A stretch of DNA of 10,694 bases from UBA1162 sp049513695 (GCA_049513695.1 JBEKVW010000071.1:1-10694); one strand, 5' to 3'; positions 1 through 6,830 are shown, counted from the first letter of the stretch. Translations and numbers: made by a program. Notes: generated from the sequence alone by a model not told the origin.

Positions 1-79
1 AGTCGGGAATCAAGTGTAGGATTATAGTACAAACGAACAAATTTGATCAAGTGACCTATTTTCAGCCTCAGCGGGCTAA

Positions 80-88
80 TGGTATAAT
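80..88 (+). promoter_or_regulatory. Extended -10 promoter of the dehydrogenase-hydratase operon
   Basis: A TGGTATAAT sequence matches the extended -10 consensus (TGn followed by TATAAT at 83-88). No good -35 is seen at 17 or 18 bp upstream (only T-rich sequence around 59-65), which is typical for extended -10 promoters. Transcription would start near 95, just upstream of the Shine-Dalgarno at 105-112, giving a short leader. That it drives the two genes downstream is inferred from position. Confidence 0.55.
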
Positions 89-117
89 CACGCGGAATAA
101 ATACTAGGAGGACTAAA

Positions 118-1023
118 TTGAATCCTGAAGAGACCTTAAACAAAATTAAAGTAATAGGTGTTATCGGGGCCGGTGGAATGGGAAACCAGATCGCGGAGCT
201 CATGGCACGCGTAGGCGGCTACAAGGTAAATATCGTCGATATAAACATGGAATTTGTAAATAAAGGCCTTGCTGCTATCGATAACCGGCTGGAGAAATTC
301 TTCGTAGCCAAAGGCAAAATGTCAGCAGCTGAAAAGAAAGGCTTGACGGATCGCATCAAAGGTACATCCAAGATAGAGGAAGCCGTCAAGGATGCCGACT
401 TCGTCATCGAGGCGATAATCGAGAATATGGCCCTCAAGAAAGATATCTTTAAGAAACTGGATGAATTCTCAATGCCCCAAACTATATTGGCGTCCAACAC
501 CTCTTATTTGAACATAACTGAGATGGCTTCGGCCACCAAGAAGCCCGATAAGGTCGTCGGCATGCACTTCTTCAACCCTGTGGCCATGATGAAGCTGGTG
601 GAGGTTGTAAAAGGAGCCACTACAGCGCAGGAGACGTGTGAAGTAGTTCGATCTCTTTCGATTAAATTGGGCAAAGAGCCGGTGATATGCCAGGATTTCA
701 GTTACGGTTTCCTGGCAAACAGGGCCTACCGGGGACTGTCGACAGAAGCCGTGCAAATGGTATGGGAGAGGGTTGCCTCACCGGAAGATATAGATAAAGC
801 TCTCAGACTGGGCTATAACCTGCCCATGGGACCGTTGGAATTGTCCGATATGACAGGAGGTTGGGCACTGAGGGCTTCCTCTGAGGATGATGCCATAAGG
901 GAGCTGGGCGCGGAGAAAGGGCGATTGCATCCTTTAATCAGGATGATGATAAGGGCAGGCTACACCGGCGGGCCCGGCAAGAAGGGTATCTACGATTTTT
1001 ACCGTGACGTGCTTTCTAAATAG
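118..1023 (+). CDS. 3-hydroxyacyl-CoA (3-hydroxybutyryl-CoA) dehydrogenase
   Basis: This cytoplasmic enzyme oxidises (S)-3-hydroxyacyl-CoA to 3-oxoacyl-CoA with NAD(P)+, as in beta-oxidation or butyrate metabolism. The 301 residues match the single-function family in length. Seen in the sequence: an N-terminal Rossmann motif GAGGMG at residues 17-22; Asp41 at the end of the second strand, which favours NAD; a substrate/catalytic region with Asn127-Thr-Ser129; His150 in GMHFFNP and Glu162, spaced 12 residues apart like the catalytic His-Glu pair of the human enzyme; and Asn201 in GFLANR. The C-terminal helical domain ends in the usual G-x-KG-x-YD pattern. The start is TTG, chosen because AGGAGGA lies 6 nt upstream and no ATG occurs before the nucleotide-binding motif. 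It is followed 61 nt later by an enoyl-CoA hydratase, probably in one operon. The chain-length preference cannot be read from the sequence; 3-hydroxybutyryl-CoA is a likely substrate. Confidence 0.93.
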   Translation: MNPEETLNKIKVIGVIGAGGMGNQIAELMARVGGYKVNIVDINMEFVNKGLAAIDNRLEKFFVAKGKMSAAEKKGLTDRIKGTSKIEEAVKDADFVIEAIIENMALKKDIFKKLDEFSMPQTILASNTSYLNITEMASATKKPDKVVGMHFFNPVAMMKLVEVVKGATTAQETCEVVRSLSIKLGKEPVICQDFSYGFLANRAYRGLSTEAVQMVWERVASPEDIDKALRLGYNLPMGPLELSDMTGGWALRASSEDDAIRELGAEKGRLHPLIRMMIRAGYTGGPGKKGIYDFYRDVLSK

Positions 1024-1084
1024 TAATATTGGAGGTTCGGACAGCAGGTACTAAGGTTACATAATGTGCTATGAGGAGAAAATC

Positions 1085-1870
1085 ATGAGCAGTGATTTCA
1101 AGACCATACTTTATGAGAAGAAAGGCAATGTTGCCTGGATTACCCTGAACAGACCCGAGGTGCTGAATGCTCAGAATGACCTTTTACGTGCCGAAGTCGT
1201 AGCAGCCCTGGAGCAAGCCAGGGACGATGACAATATTCACGCAATCGCCATCACCGGGTCCGGGGATAGGGCTTTCAGCGCCGGCGCAGATATAAGTGAG
1301 TTTCCCAAGAGGTATCCCTCCGATATCATAAAATGGAAGGGTAGGAAAGGCCCTTATATGGTAATCAGGGAGTTGCCCAAACCGGTCATAGCGGCTGTTA
1401 ACGGCATGGCATTCGGCGGCGGATGCGAGATTGTGTTGGCATGCGACTGCGTGATCGCTGTGGAGGATGCCCAATTCGGGCAGCCGGAGGTACGGATCGG
1501 CGTTATACCGGGAGGAGGCGGCACGCAGATTCTGCCCCGTCTGATAGGTGAGAAGAAAGCCAAGGAGTTGATTTTCAGCGGGCGGCCCATCACGGCGGCG
1601 GAGGCTCTGCAGATGGGAATGATCAATCAGATCGTGCCGCGCGCTAAGTTGATCGAGGCTACAGAGAAAATGATAGAGGGCTTCCTTAAAAATAGCCCGG
1701 TGATATTGAAGCTGGCTAAATTGTCGGTCAATAAATCGCTGGAAACTACCCTATCGGTAGGTATGGACTGTGAGCGGGACCTTTTCGCTCTTTGCTTTGG
1801 TACAGAGGACCAGAAAGAAGGCGCCAGGGCATTTTTAGAGAAAAGGAAGCCAAACTATACGGGTAAATAA
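1085..1870 (+). CDS. Enoyl-CoA hydratase (crotonase family)
   Basis: It adds water across the trans-2 double bond of enoyl-CoA, for example crotonyl-CoA to 3-hydroxybutyryl-CoA, which is the step before the dehydrogenase encoded just upstream. The 261 residues are the usual family length. The oxyanion-hole segments are FSAGADI (64-70) and GMAFGGG (107-113). Both catalytic glutamates of the rat enzyme have counterparts: Glu115 in GGGCE and Glu135 in FGQPE, 20 residues apart as in rat (144 and 164). This supports a true hydratase over an isomerase or a thioesterase-like relative. An in-frame ATG at 1064 would add seven residues. I prefer 1085 because AGGAG at 1075-1079 is well placed for it and falls inside the extension. 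The gene ends 49 nt before the stop of a convergent small gene, with no obvious terminator between them. Confidence 0.93.
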   Translation: MSSDFKTILYEKKGNVAWITLNRPEVLNAQNDLLRAEVVAALEQARDDDNIHAIAITGSGDRAFSAGADISEFPKRYPSDIIKWKGRKGPYMVIRELPKPVIAAVNGMAFGGGCEIVLACDCVIAVEDAQFGQPEVRIGVIPGGGGTQILPRLIGEKKAKELIFSGRPITAAEALQMGMINQIVPRAKLIEATEKMIEGFLKNSPVILKLAKLSVNKSLETTLSVGMDCERDLFALCFGTEDQKEGARAFLEKRKPNYTGK

Positions 1871-1919
1871 GAGTTCCCTGTATTGACGAAGCGGCTATCC
1901 AGCGGTTAGTACTAGATAG

Positions 1920-2156
1920 CTATCGAAGCTTTAGGCCCTGTGCAAGGATATCGCAGAGGTAATCGTCATGTCTCATATAATGGTGAACGGTTTCCTTGTA
2001 GTCCTGCGCTTCCTTAATCAGTAAATCCAGCATTGCTTCAGCGCCCGCTTCGAAGATCATCTTTGCCATCTCCCATGAGGAATCGTTACCGTAGGGATTG
2101 GTCCATCCTTCGGGACGGTAATTGATCTTCAGCTTCTCAGGCTGTGTTTCAGCCAT
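1920..2156 (-). CDS. Small conserved-looking hypothetical protein (78 aa)
   Basis: I do not recognise the function. The 78-residue protein is acidic and soluble, with no signal or membrane segment. Its first part has a Pro/Gly/aromatic run, NYRPEGWTNPYGND (residues 12-25), followed by a likely amphipathic helix, EMAKMIFEAGAEAMLDLLIKE (29-49), and a His/Asp-rich region, HHYMRHDD (58-65). The FEAGAEAML stretch reminds me of short hypothetical proteins in Dehalococcoidia, but I could not check this. The ATG at 2156 is chosen over an in-frame TTG at 2168 because the TTG has no spacing from the AAGG upstream. The ATG lies inside the stop region of the Cys-rich gene upstream, with an 8-nt overlap (2149-2156). 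That implies translational coupling and supports both genes being real. Position within a regulated two-gene operon is inferred. Confidence 0.65.
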   Translation of the reverse strand: MAETQPEKLKINYRPEGWTNPYGNDSSWEMAKMIFEAGAEAMLDLLIKEAQDYKETVHHYMRHDDYLCDILAQGLKLR

Positions 2157-2307
2157 GCTTTGCCCCAACCTTACTGGTGGATTTCTCGAGTTTATCCCGG
2201 CCCTGGTTCTTAGTATTTACTTTGGTAATGATTTCCAGCAGGCAGCTAGTACAGATAATAGAGTCGCAATCAATTTTAGCGGCGCATTCGGCACATTCAC
2301 ACGGCAT
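2149..2307 (-). CDS. Cys-rich zinc-ribbon-like small protein (52 aa)
   Basis: This short gene starts MPCECAECAAKIDC. It has six cysteines in its first 22 residues (3, 5, 8, 14, 19, 22), including two CxxC pairs, C5-C8 and C19-C22, 10 residues apart. A zinc-ribbon-like or other metal-binding knuckle is a reasonable inference. After the knuckle comes a hydrophobic turn, LLEIITK (23-29), and a Lys/Ser-rich tail. The start is supported by GAGG 8 nt upstream of the ATG. The stop overlaps the ATG of the following 78-residue gene by 8 nt, so the two are probably co-translated. Upstream lies a perfect palindrome (2323-2343), a candidate operator. A small transcription factor, a metal sensor or a protein partner of the 78-residue product are all possible; nothing in the sequence decides between them. 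Confidence 0.6.
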   Translation of the reverse strand: MPCECAECAAKIDCDSIICTSCLLEIITKVNTKNQGRDKLEKSTSKVGAKHG

Positions 2308-2322
2308 TGTATTTACCTCTCT

Positions 2323-2343
2323 GGGTTACACTCAGTGTAACCC
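2323..2343. promoter_or_regulatory. Perfect palindrome, candidate operator of the small minus-strand operon
   Basis: GGGTTACAC and GTGTAACCC form perfect 9-bp arms around a 3-nt spacer. The site ends 15 nt upstream of the ATG of the Cys-rich gene, just before its Shine-Dalgarno. Candidate minus-strand -10 elements lie just upstream (TATTAA at 2351-2346 and TATAAT at 2373-2368, each with a poor -35), so the palindrome would sit at or just after the transcription start. This is a classic repressor position. As RNA it could also form a 5'-UTR hairpin. It is not a terminator, since no T-run follows on either strand. Confidence 0.5.
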
Positions 2344-2420
2344 TCTTAATAGACACAGTATTACATAATTATAAGTATCATTGAATGACCATTGGGATCA
2401 AAAGAGTGACCAATATGGAT

Positions 2421-2440
2421 ATAATTCGAGTATATTCGAG
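2421..2440. repeat. Tandem 10-bp direct repeat sharing ATTCGAG
   Basis: ATAATTCGAG is followed directly by TATATTCGAG. The seven bases ATTCGAG are identical and recur with a 10-bp period, so both would face the same side of the helix. The pair sits 8 bp upstream of a TTGACA hexamer. This could be a binding site for an activator or response regulator, but the copy number is only two and chance is not excluded. Confidence 0.35.
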
Positions 2441-2578
2441 ATGATCTGTTGACATAATATATACATGACTAATTTCCTAGTAAAACAAGTACTCTTAGGT
2501 GATTCACACGGCGTAAAACAGGGTATAAGATAACAGCATAACTTAATCAGTTTTTACTCATTACTAAAACACCGGCAG

Positions 2579-2605
2579 TGCCGTCGCTCCAGCGACGGCA
2601 TTTTT
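2579..2605 (+). terminator. Strong intrinsic terminator (plus strand)
   Basis: TGCCGTCGCT and AGCGACGGCA pair perfectly over 10 bp (effective loop 2-4 nt) and are followed directly by five T residues. This is a textbook rho-independent terminator for plus-strand transcripts. The nearest upstream plus-strand gene ends more than 700 nt earlier, at 1870, so the terminator either ends a non-coding RNA that starts in this gap or protects the PAS operon from read-through. Confidence 0.8.
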
Positions 2606-2630
2606 CATATCTAAAAGGACCTGTGTTCGC

Positions 2631-2667
2631 AGTACTGTGCAACAAAAGTACTAGATTAAAAAGTACC
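2631..2667. repeat. Three AGTAC(T/C) boxes at 15-16 bp spacing
   Basis: AGTACT at 2631 and 2647 and AGTACC at 2662 are spaced 16 and 15 bp apart, about 110 bp upstream of the PAS gene. Further AGTACT copies occur at 2488 and 1908, and the copies at 1908 and 2647 share the 10-mer AGTACTAGAT. The motif is short and AT-rich, so this may be chance; it could also be a regulator site. Confidence 0.25.
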
Positions 2668-2780
2668 AATAGGGGATAGCTAAGCGCTCAGAGTGGCCTT
2701 ATGCTAAATGTGTATGAATATTGTCAGATAGAGTTTTTGAGCCATCCATGTAAAGGTGGTGAAATAACGGAGGAGAAAAA

Positions 2781-3257
2781 ATGAGCACACAATTTAAGAC
2801 GGAGAACCAGCATGAGCAGGGACTTACGGCACTTCGACGCTATATCTCCGAGTACGAGGAGATGGAAATCGAACGTAAGCAGCAGGAAGAAAAATTGCCG
2901 GTGAGCAAGACTAGAAATCGTAGTGCTGGTAAACAACGTAAGGATGCAATCTACATCAGTACCCAGGACGGTAAGTTCGTAAATATCAACCAACAGATGT
3001 TGGACCTCCTGGGTTATGACATGAATGAGATGATGAGCATGGATATCAGGAATATATGCGTGAACCCCGTTGATCTGGACAGGCTGCAAAAGGAAATAGA
3101 CCAGAAGGGATACGTCATCAGCAATAGGCTGAAATTATATAAAAAGGACGGCACGGAAGTGTCATGCCTTATTACTTCCACTATCAGGTGGTATAACGAG
3201 GATAACATTCCGGGCAACCAGCCCATGTTCAAGTCCTGGGTAAGATGTGTTAACTAG
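2781..3257 (+). CDS. Single PAS-domain protein without output domain
   Basis: This cytoplasmic sensor-type protein has 158 residues. Residues 20-40 are charged and likely helical or coiled-coil (EYEEMEIERKQQEEK), followed by a basic linker. A PAS domain spans about 56-156: the DGKFVNINQQMLDLLGYD segment (63-80) matches the PAS core, and KKDGTEVSCLITSTI (121-135) matches the late strands. It ends in WVRCVN, at the place where PAS domains usually show RDIT before a kinase or GGDEF domain, so the domain is complete but nothing follows. No transmembrane segment is present. The start has GGAGGA 6 nt before the ATG. A membrane-anchored protein begins 11 nt downstream, so the two are likely co-transcribed. 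The ligand and the partner are unknown. It may signal by dimerisation with another PAS protein. Confidence 0.85.
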   Translation: MSTQFKTENQHEQGLTALRRYISEYEEMEIERKQQEEKLPVSKTRNRSAGKQRKDAIYISTQDGKFVNINQQMLDLLGYDMNEMMSMDIRNICVNPVDLDRLQKEIDQKGYVISNRLKLYKKDGTEVSCLITSTIRWYNEDNIPGNQPMFKSWVRCVN

Positions 3258-3268
3258 GGGATAATAAA

Positions 3269-3889
3269 ATGCTTAGCAAATTTAACAACTATAAAAACAA
3301 GTTATCAGGTCTGCTCAGAGAAAAAAGAGGTCTTAAGGTACCGTTAGCAACATTATTGTTAGCCGTACTTGTTCTGTACAGCGGTTTGACGATTGCATGG
3401 GCTCCGTATACCGGTCAATATGGAACTGCATCAAATCCATATTCGTCGTTCTCCCCGGCAGCTCTTGAGCCGAACGTAACGGTTGATGCGATTTTCCCCG
3501 AAAATGTCACGTACGGTCAGATTTTTGATCTTTTAATTACAGCCAGGAACAACGGAAATGTCCCTGCCCAAGATGTCCATCTGCTTTATAAGGCCAGTCC
3601 CCAGGGCTTTTTCATCGTTCAAAATGTGGACCAGCCCGCCTGTGCTTTGGGACAGGACACTGAAGACGTCAGCCTCGGCACTTTATCCACAAACGATTTA
3701 AAGGAAATCAATTTCATGCTTCAGGTACCCACTAAGGAGCAGGTGGCTGGTGTTTGGAGCCAGAATTTCAGATTCGATTTCACCATTTCTTACGATAAGA
3801 GCGTTCGTTCATACGCAGGTGGCGTTGAACTATTGATCAGGCACGGCAAGCTGCTTCTCATGAAAAAGGGGTTTACTGAGACTGATTAA
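3269..3889 (+). CDS. Membrane-anchored extracytoplasmic protein, CARDB/Ig-like
   Basis: I cannot name this 206-residue protein. It has a basic cytoplasmic N-terminus (1-23, with KNK, REKR and GLK), one hydrophobic segment at about 24-45 (VPLATLLLAVLVLYSGLTIAW) that acts as a signal anchor or uncleaved signal, and an outside part. Residues 70-190 look like a beta-sandwich of the CARDB/Ig-like type: PNVTVDAIFPENVTYGQIFDLLITARNNGN has the pattern of adhesion or surface-protein domains in which alternating strands end in NNGN. No lipobox is seen. AGGGGA lies 8 nt before the ATG. The PAS gene upstream is 11 nt away, which suggests a shared role, perhaps envelope sensing; this is inference. Its stop is 9 nt from the stop of the convergent MFS gene, leaving no room for a separate terminator. 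Confidence 0.75.
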   Translation: MLSKFNNYKNKLSGLLREKRGLKVPLATLLLAVLVLYSGLTIAWAPYTGQYGTASNPYSSFSPAALEPNVTVDAIFPENVTYGQIFDLLITARNNGNVPAQDVHLLYKASPQGFFIVQNVDQPACALGQDTEDVSLGTLSTNDLKEINFMLQVPTKEQVAGVWSQNFRFDFTISYDKSVRSYAGGVELLIRHGKLLLMKKGFTETD

Positions 3890-3898
3890 CAACGTTGC

Positions 3899-5440
3899 CT
3901 ACAGGGCGATCTCTGCGGAGCCTCCTGCCTTTTCGATTTTGCCATGAGGCAGGAGGAGCAACGAGGGTATCACACCCAGCAGTACCACGATGGCGCCGAT
4001 TACATAATTCATATCATAAGCGGTTACACTGGCCCTTAAAGTGACATACTGATAGAGTGCGATAACGGCTTCATTATACGAAGCTTCTGCTGTAAGGCCG
4101 CTTTGCATTAAAAGAGCCTGTATCCTGGATAAGAACCCCACGGCCATGAAGGAATTGGGCGTCAGCGACTGGATGATATTCGCGAGATTCATTTTTTGGA
4201 AGGTGTCGAGCAAAGTGGCGAAGGCAGCAATACTTAGTGATCCAAAGAGGGTCCTGGCTACATTCAGTAGCGATGAGGCCTGGGCAGTCAAATTGGATGG
4301 AACGGAGGAAAGGGCGTAAGTCATAATAGGCATCATTGAGAGTCCCATGCCCATTCCGCGGATAAATAGCATAATCCTGAGAAGATCGTCCGGTGTGGAA
4401 ACATCAATCATTTGCATATATAGTGACATAATACCCAAGATAAGAAGACCGATTACCGACGGAACGCGAGGGCCTATCCTGTCATAGAGCCGCCCGGATA
4501 CGGTCATGCCAATCATGGCGCCGAAGACTTGCGGCAGCAGCATAAGGCCGCTATCGAAAGCTGATAAACCACGAAGCGTTTGGAGGAATAGCGGCAGCAG
4601 GAAGATCAGGGCATATAAGCCTATGGTGGTAACAAAAGTTAGTCCTATGCCAACTGCGTAGCCCCGGTGTTTGAACATACGGAGATCCAGCATGGGCTTC
4701 TTTTCAGTTAACTCGACGATTATCCACATCATGACACAAAAGCCACCTACCACCAGCAGGGTGATTATGCGCCAGTCAGTCCAGTGCCAGGTGGGGGCAT
4801 AGGAGAGGGCATACAAAATCGAACTGAAACCGGCCGCAGCAAATATAAATCCCCTGTAGTCAAATGTTGAACTGACAAGCGGTGTATCCTCGATCCAGGC
4901 CAATCCCATAACAATGGCCGTTAATACAATGGGCACATTGATATAGAAGACCAGCCGCCAATCCCAGTATGTTACCAGGTATCCGCCTAATGTGGGTCCT
5001 AATACAGGTGCCAGCATCATGGGGATGCCCAGCATGGCCATGGCTGAGCCGCGCTTCTCAGGAGGAACATTCATATAGATGAAAGTCATTGAGAGCGGAT
5101 TGAGAATGCCCCCGGACAGGCCTTGGAGTATCCTGAAGCCTATTAAAGATTCCGAGTCCCACGATAAGCCGCATAATACAGAACCAAGCAGGAACCCGAT
5201 CTGGCTGGCCATGTAAACTCTCTTTATACCGAAGCGGTCGCTGAGGTATGCAGCCGCAGGCGTGGAAAAAGCGCTGGCCATCAGGTAGGCAGAGATAATC
5301 AGTTGCGCTCGGTCGGCCGTAGCATTGAAGACGGCCATTATGTGCGGCAGCGCCACATTCATGACGGTCTGGTCCAGGATCTCCATGAAGGTGCCGAATA
5401 TGGCAACCGCCAGTATCTTAGATTCGCTTACCTTTGGCAT
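3899..5440 (-). CDS. MFS multidrug exporter, DHA2 (EmrB/QacA-type, 14 TM)
   Basis: This inner-membrane, proton-driven drug or metabolite exporter has 513 residues, matching 14-helix DHA2 transporters. Motifs seen: D1-like LDQTVMNVALPHI (22-34); motif A around YLSDRFGIKR (65-74); the antiporter motif C region, with PVLGPTLGGYLVTYWDWR (145-162) followed by FYINVPI (165-171); and a second motif-A-like SGRLYDRIGPR (315-325). Hydrophobic helices run through to PSLLLLPHG (492-500). The start ATG is preceded by AGGA about 7 nt upstream, and a promoter with TTGATT and TATTAA lies at 5466-5495. No HlyD/EmrA-type partner is encoded nearby, so it probably works alone in the cytoplasmic membrane. The esterase gene lies upstream on the same strand but is 292 nt away, and the MFS promoter suggests separate transcription. 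The substrate is unknown. Confidence 0.92.
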   Translation of the reverse strand: MPKVSESKILAVAIFGTFMEILDQTVMNVALPHIMAVFNATADRAQLIISAYLMASAFSTPAAAYLSDRFGIKRVYMASQIGFLLGSVLCGLSWDSESLIGFRILQGLSGGILNPLSMTFIYMNVPPEKRGSAMAMLGIPMMLAPVLGPTLGGYLVTYWDWRLVFYINVPIVLTAIVMGLAWIEDTPLVSSTFDYRGFIFAAAGFSSILYALSYAPTWHWTDWRIITLLVVGGFCVMMWIIVELTEKKPMLDLRMFKHRGYAVGIGLTFVTTIGLYALIFLLPLFLQTLRGLSAFDSGLMLLPQVFGAMIGMTVSGRLYDRIGPRVPSVIGLLILGIMSLYMQMIDVSTPDDLLRIMLFIRGMGMGLSMMPIMTYALSSVPSNLTAQASSLLNVARTLFGSLSIAAFATLLDTFQKMNLANIIQSLTPNSFMAVGFLSRIQALLMQSGLTAEASYNEAVIALYQYVTLRASVTAYDMNYVIGAIVVLLGVIPSLLLLPHGKIEKAGGSAEIAL

Positions 5441-5465
5441 CTATATTTCCTGAGCATTTGCAGGC

Positions 5466-5495
5466 TTAATACCATCTACGTGCAGGAAAAATCAA
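5466..5495 (-). promoter_or_regulatory. Promoter of the MFS exporter gene
   Basis: On the minus strand TTGATT (5495-5490) and TATTAA (5471-5466) are separated by 18 bp, a good match to a housekeeping sigma-factor promoter. Transcription would start about 20 nt upstream of the ATG at 5440, just before the ribosome site. Confidence 0.5.
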
Positions 5496-5644
5496 CGCAG
5501 GTTAAATGCTATGGCACAATATTTTGAGAGCATCGGGCGTTAAACTACGGACTGTCTAATTAGCTCTATATTATAAGACATCCGTCAGGATAACTACATG
5601 GCCTCTTAAACCGGGGAAAGATGGCTAATAACATGGAGGATTAA

Positions 5645-5785
5645 ATGCTGAATTGCCAGCATTTTCCTGGATTTAAGAACTGCGATATCTATCGGAAGCA
5701 ATTAAATATAGGGGTAAATGCAATTTTTGCTGCTATTTCATGGGGTGCTTATAAAAAAATTGCCATATCACCTGGCTCGCACTGA
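5645..5785 (+). CDS. Possible 46-aa ORF with strong ribosome site
   Basis: This short frame lies in the 292-nt gap between the MFS start and the esterase stop. It starts MLNCQHFPGF and ends AISPGSH. GGAGGA stands 4 nt before the ATG, a strong Shine-Dalgarno. Its last 53 nt overlap the 3' end of the esterase on the opposite strand. No family, signal or membrane segment is recognised, and I see no clear promoter. It may be a real small protein, a gene remnant, or a chance frame behind a purine-rich stretch. Confidence 0.3.
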   Translation: MLNCQHFPGFKNCDIYRKQLNIGVNAIFAAISWGAYKKIAISPGSH

Positions 5786-6830
5786 AAGTTTTGCTGGTGA
5801 TTCCCACTCCGATAAGTCGCGGGTTACCCCCGGGCCAGGTGTGGCCCCCGCCATCGATCACGTAAAAAATTACTTCACCAGTGTCTGAATTGGATGTGTA
5901 CTTTTCTATGTCGACTTTTGTGCCATCATTTATTCTCGGCAATTCATTCGTTTTCGGTGTAGTTGAGCAACCGTCATATCCAATCCAGTAGTTTACCAAG
6001 GTCCTTATGGACAGCGTCGTTATATTAACTCCCTGGATTCCGACAGCACCTCCCCCGAACTTGCAAATCGGGTCTACTGTCCCCTGTATGATCAACACGG
6101 GCACGGGTTGGAGGGGTTTGTAACTATCTTCCATTAACTGGGAGAATGGAGTCGCTACCATAGCTGCTGCCGCAATCCTGTCAGATAACCGGCAGGCTAA
6201 ACTATGCGTCATCCCGGCGCCATCGGAAAATCCGGCCGCGTATATCATTTTCTTACTTATATTGAGCTCTTTAACAAGCTTATCTATGAGAGAAGATACA
6301 AAACCAAGATCATCTATATGTCTATCATATTGCGACAGATTAAAATGCCAGGCGGTGTCGATGCCTGCAGGATAAACTACGATGAATCCATTGGAATCTG
6401 ATATAGCATTGAAGCCGCTCAAGTCGGCCATTGTTTGGGGGCTACCGGTATAATAATGAAAGACTAGTATCAAAGGCACCGCCTTTGTACCATCGTAGCT
6501 GTTTGGAATATGGACCAAGTACACGCGGTTCTCTCCGCTAATATATATGGAATCCTGGTAATCATATCTCGCAGGTTTTGGATAAATTATGATTGCAGTA
6601 TTACTCTGGTTATCTGATGCTTTTTCTCCTGCAATCGTTCCGTTTTTTGAAGGAGCGAGCGGTGACGAGGGTGGTTCGCTTATATTATCAGTGAATTTGG
6701 AGTTAGCTATCTGGGATTGTGATGGGCTGGCAGAATAGCTTGAACCAGTGCTGCTGCAGGCTAACTGGAACAGAAATAAAAATATAAAAAGCAAAGAGAA
6801 TATTACACGTGAAAAATGGTACTGTCTCAT
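5733..6830 (-). CDS. Secreted lipoprotein esterase, PHB depolymerase/LpqC family
   Basis: This is an alpha/beta-hydrolase of the polyhydroxybutyrate depolymerase/feruloyl esterase (CE1, LpqC-like) family, probably hydrolysing ester bonds outside the cytoplasm. It has 365 residues from ATG 6830. Residues 1-24 form a signal peptide ending in a lipobox-like QLAC, so Cys25 would carry lipid; Gln at -3 is unusual. A low-complexity Ser/Pro linker (26-80) precedes the catalytic domain. Seen residues: HYYTGS (125-130) in the oxyanion region, GFIVVYPAG (148-156), the nucleophile elbow GFSDG with Ser202, an Asp at 253 in GTVDP, and His330 in GGGHTWPGG, a typical C-terminal family motif. A start at 6851 would add seven residues, but GGAGGTG sits just upstream of 6830, and the 6851 ATG lies within the -10 region. 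The substrate is unknown. Confidence 0.85.
   Translation of the reverse strand: MRQYHFSRVIFSLLFIFLFLFQLACSSTGSSYSASPSQSQIANSKFTDNISEPPSSPLAPSKNGTIAGEKASDNQSNTAIIIYPKPARYDYQDSIYISGENRVYLVHIPNSYDGTKAVPLILVFHYYTGSPQTMADLSGFNAISDSNGFIVVYPAGIDTAWHFNLSQYDRHIDDLGFVSSLIDKLVKELNISKKMIYAAGFSDGAGMTHSLACRLSDRIAAAAMVATPFSQLMEDSYKPLQPVPVLIIQGTVDPICKFGGGAVGIQGVNITTLSIRTLVNYWIGYDGCSTTPKTNELPRINDGTKVDIEKYTSNSDTGEVIFYVIDGGGHTWPGGNPRLIGVGITSKTFSASQVIWQFFYKHPMK

Larger units (their letters stand above)
2344..2780. other. Long intergenic region with repeats and an orphan terminator
   Basis: This gap separates the start of the minus-strand micro-operon from the PAS gene. I see no convincing gene in it. A 22-codon frame at 2465 lacks a ribosome site. 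It contains TGACCA twice with a 21-bp period (2386 and 2407), a tandem 10-bp repeat (2421-2440), a TTGACA hexamer (2449-2454) without a good -10, a strong plus-strand terminator (2579-2605), and three AGTAC boxes (2631-2667). A short non-coding transcript ending at the terminator is possible but not demonstrated. Confidence 0.5.

Noticed and set aside
2465..2533. A 22-codon plus-strand frame in the intergenic region
   Set aside because: No ribosome site precedes it and its composition does not look coding.
1908..2656. Shared 10-mer AGTACTAGAT at 1908 and 2647 flanking the small operon, as possible attachment or insertion repeats
   Set aside because: A single 10-bp match within less than 1 kb is not unexpected by chance, and no integrase or transposase is present.
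3200..3257. Possible frameshift at the end of the PAS gene
   Set aside because: The ending GNQPMF...WVRCVN still aligns with the normal end of a PAS domain, and the other two frames show no continuation of a sensor kinase.
3921..3956. Hairpin CCTCCTGCC/GGCAGGAGG near the convergent stops at 3889/3899
   Set aside because: The 9-bp arms enclose an 18-nt loop, no T-run follows on either strand, and the sequence codes for the end of the MFS exporter. It is a weak terminator candidate at best.
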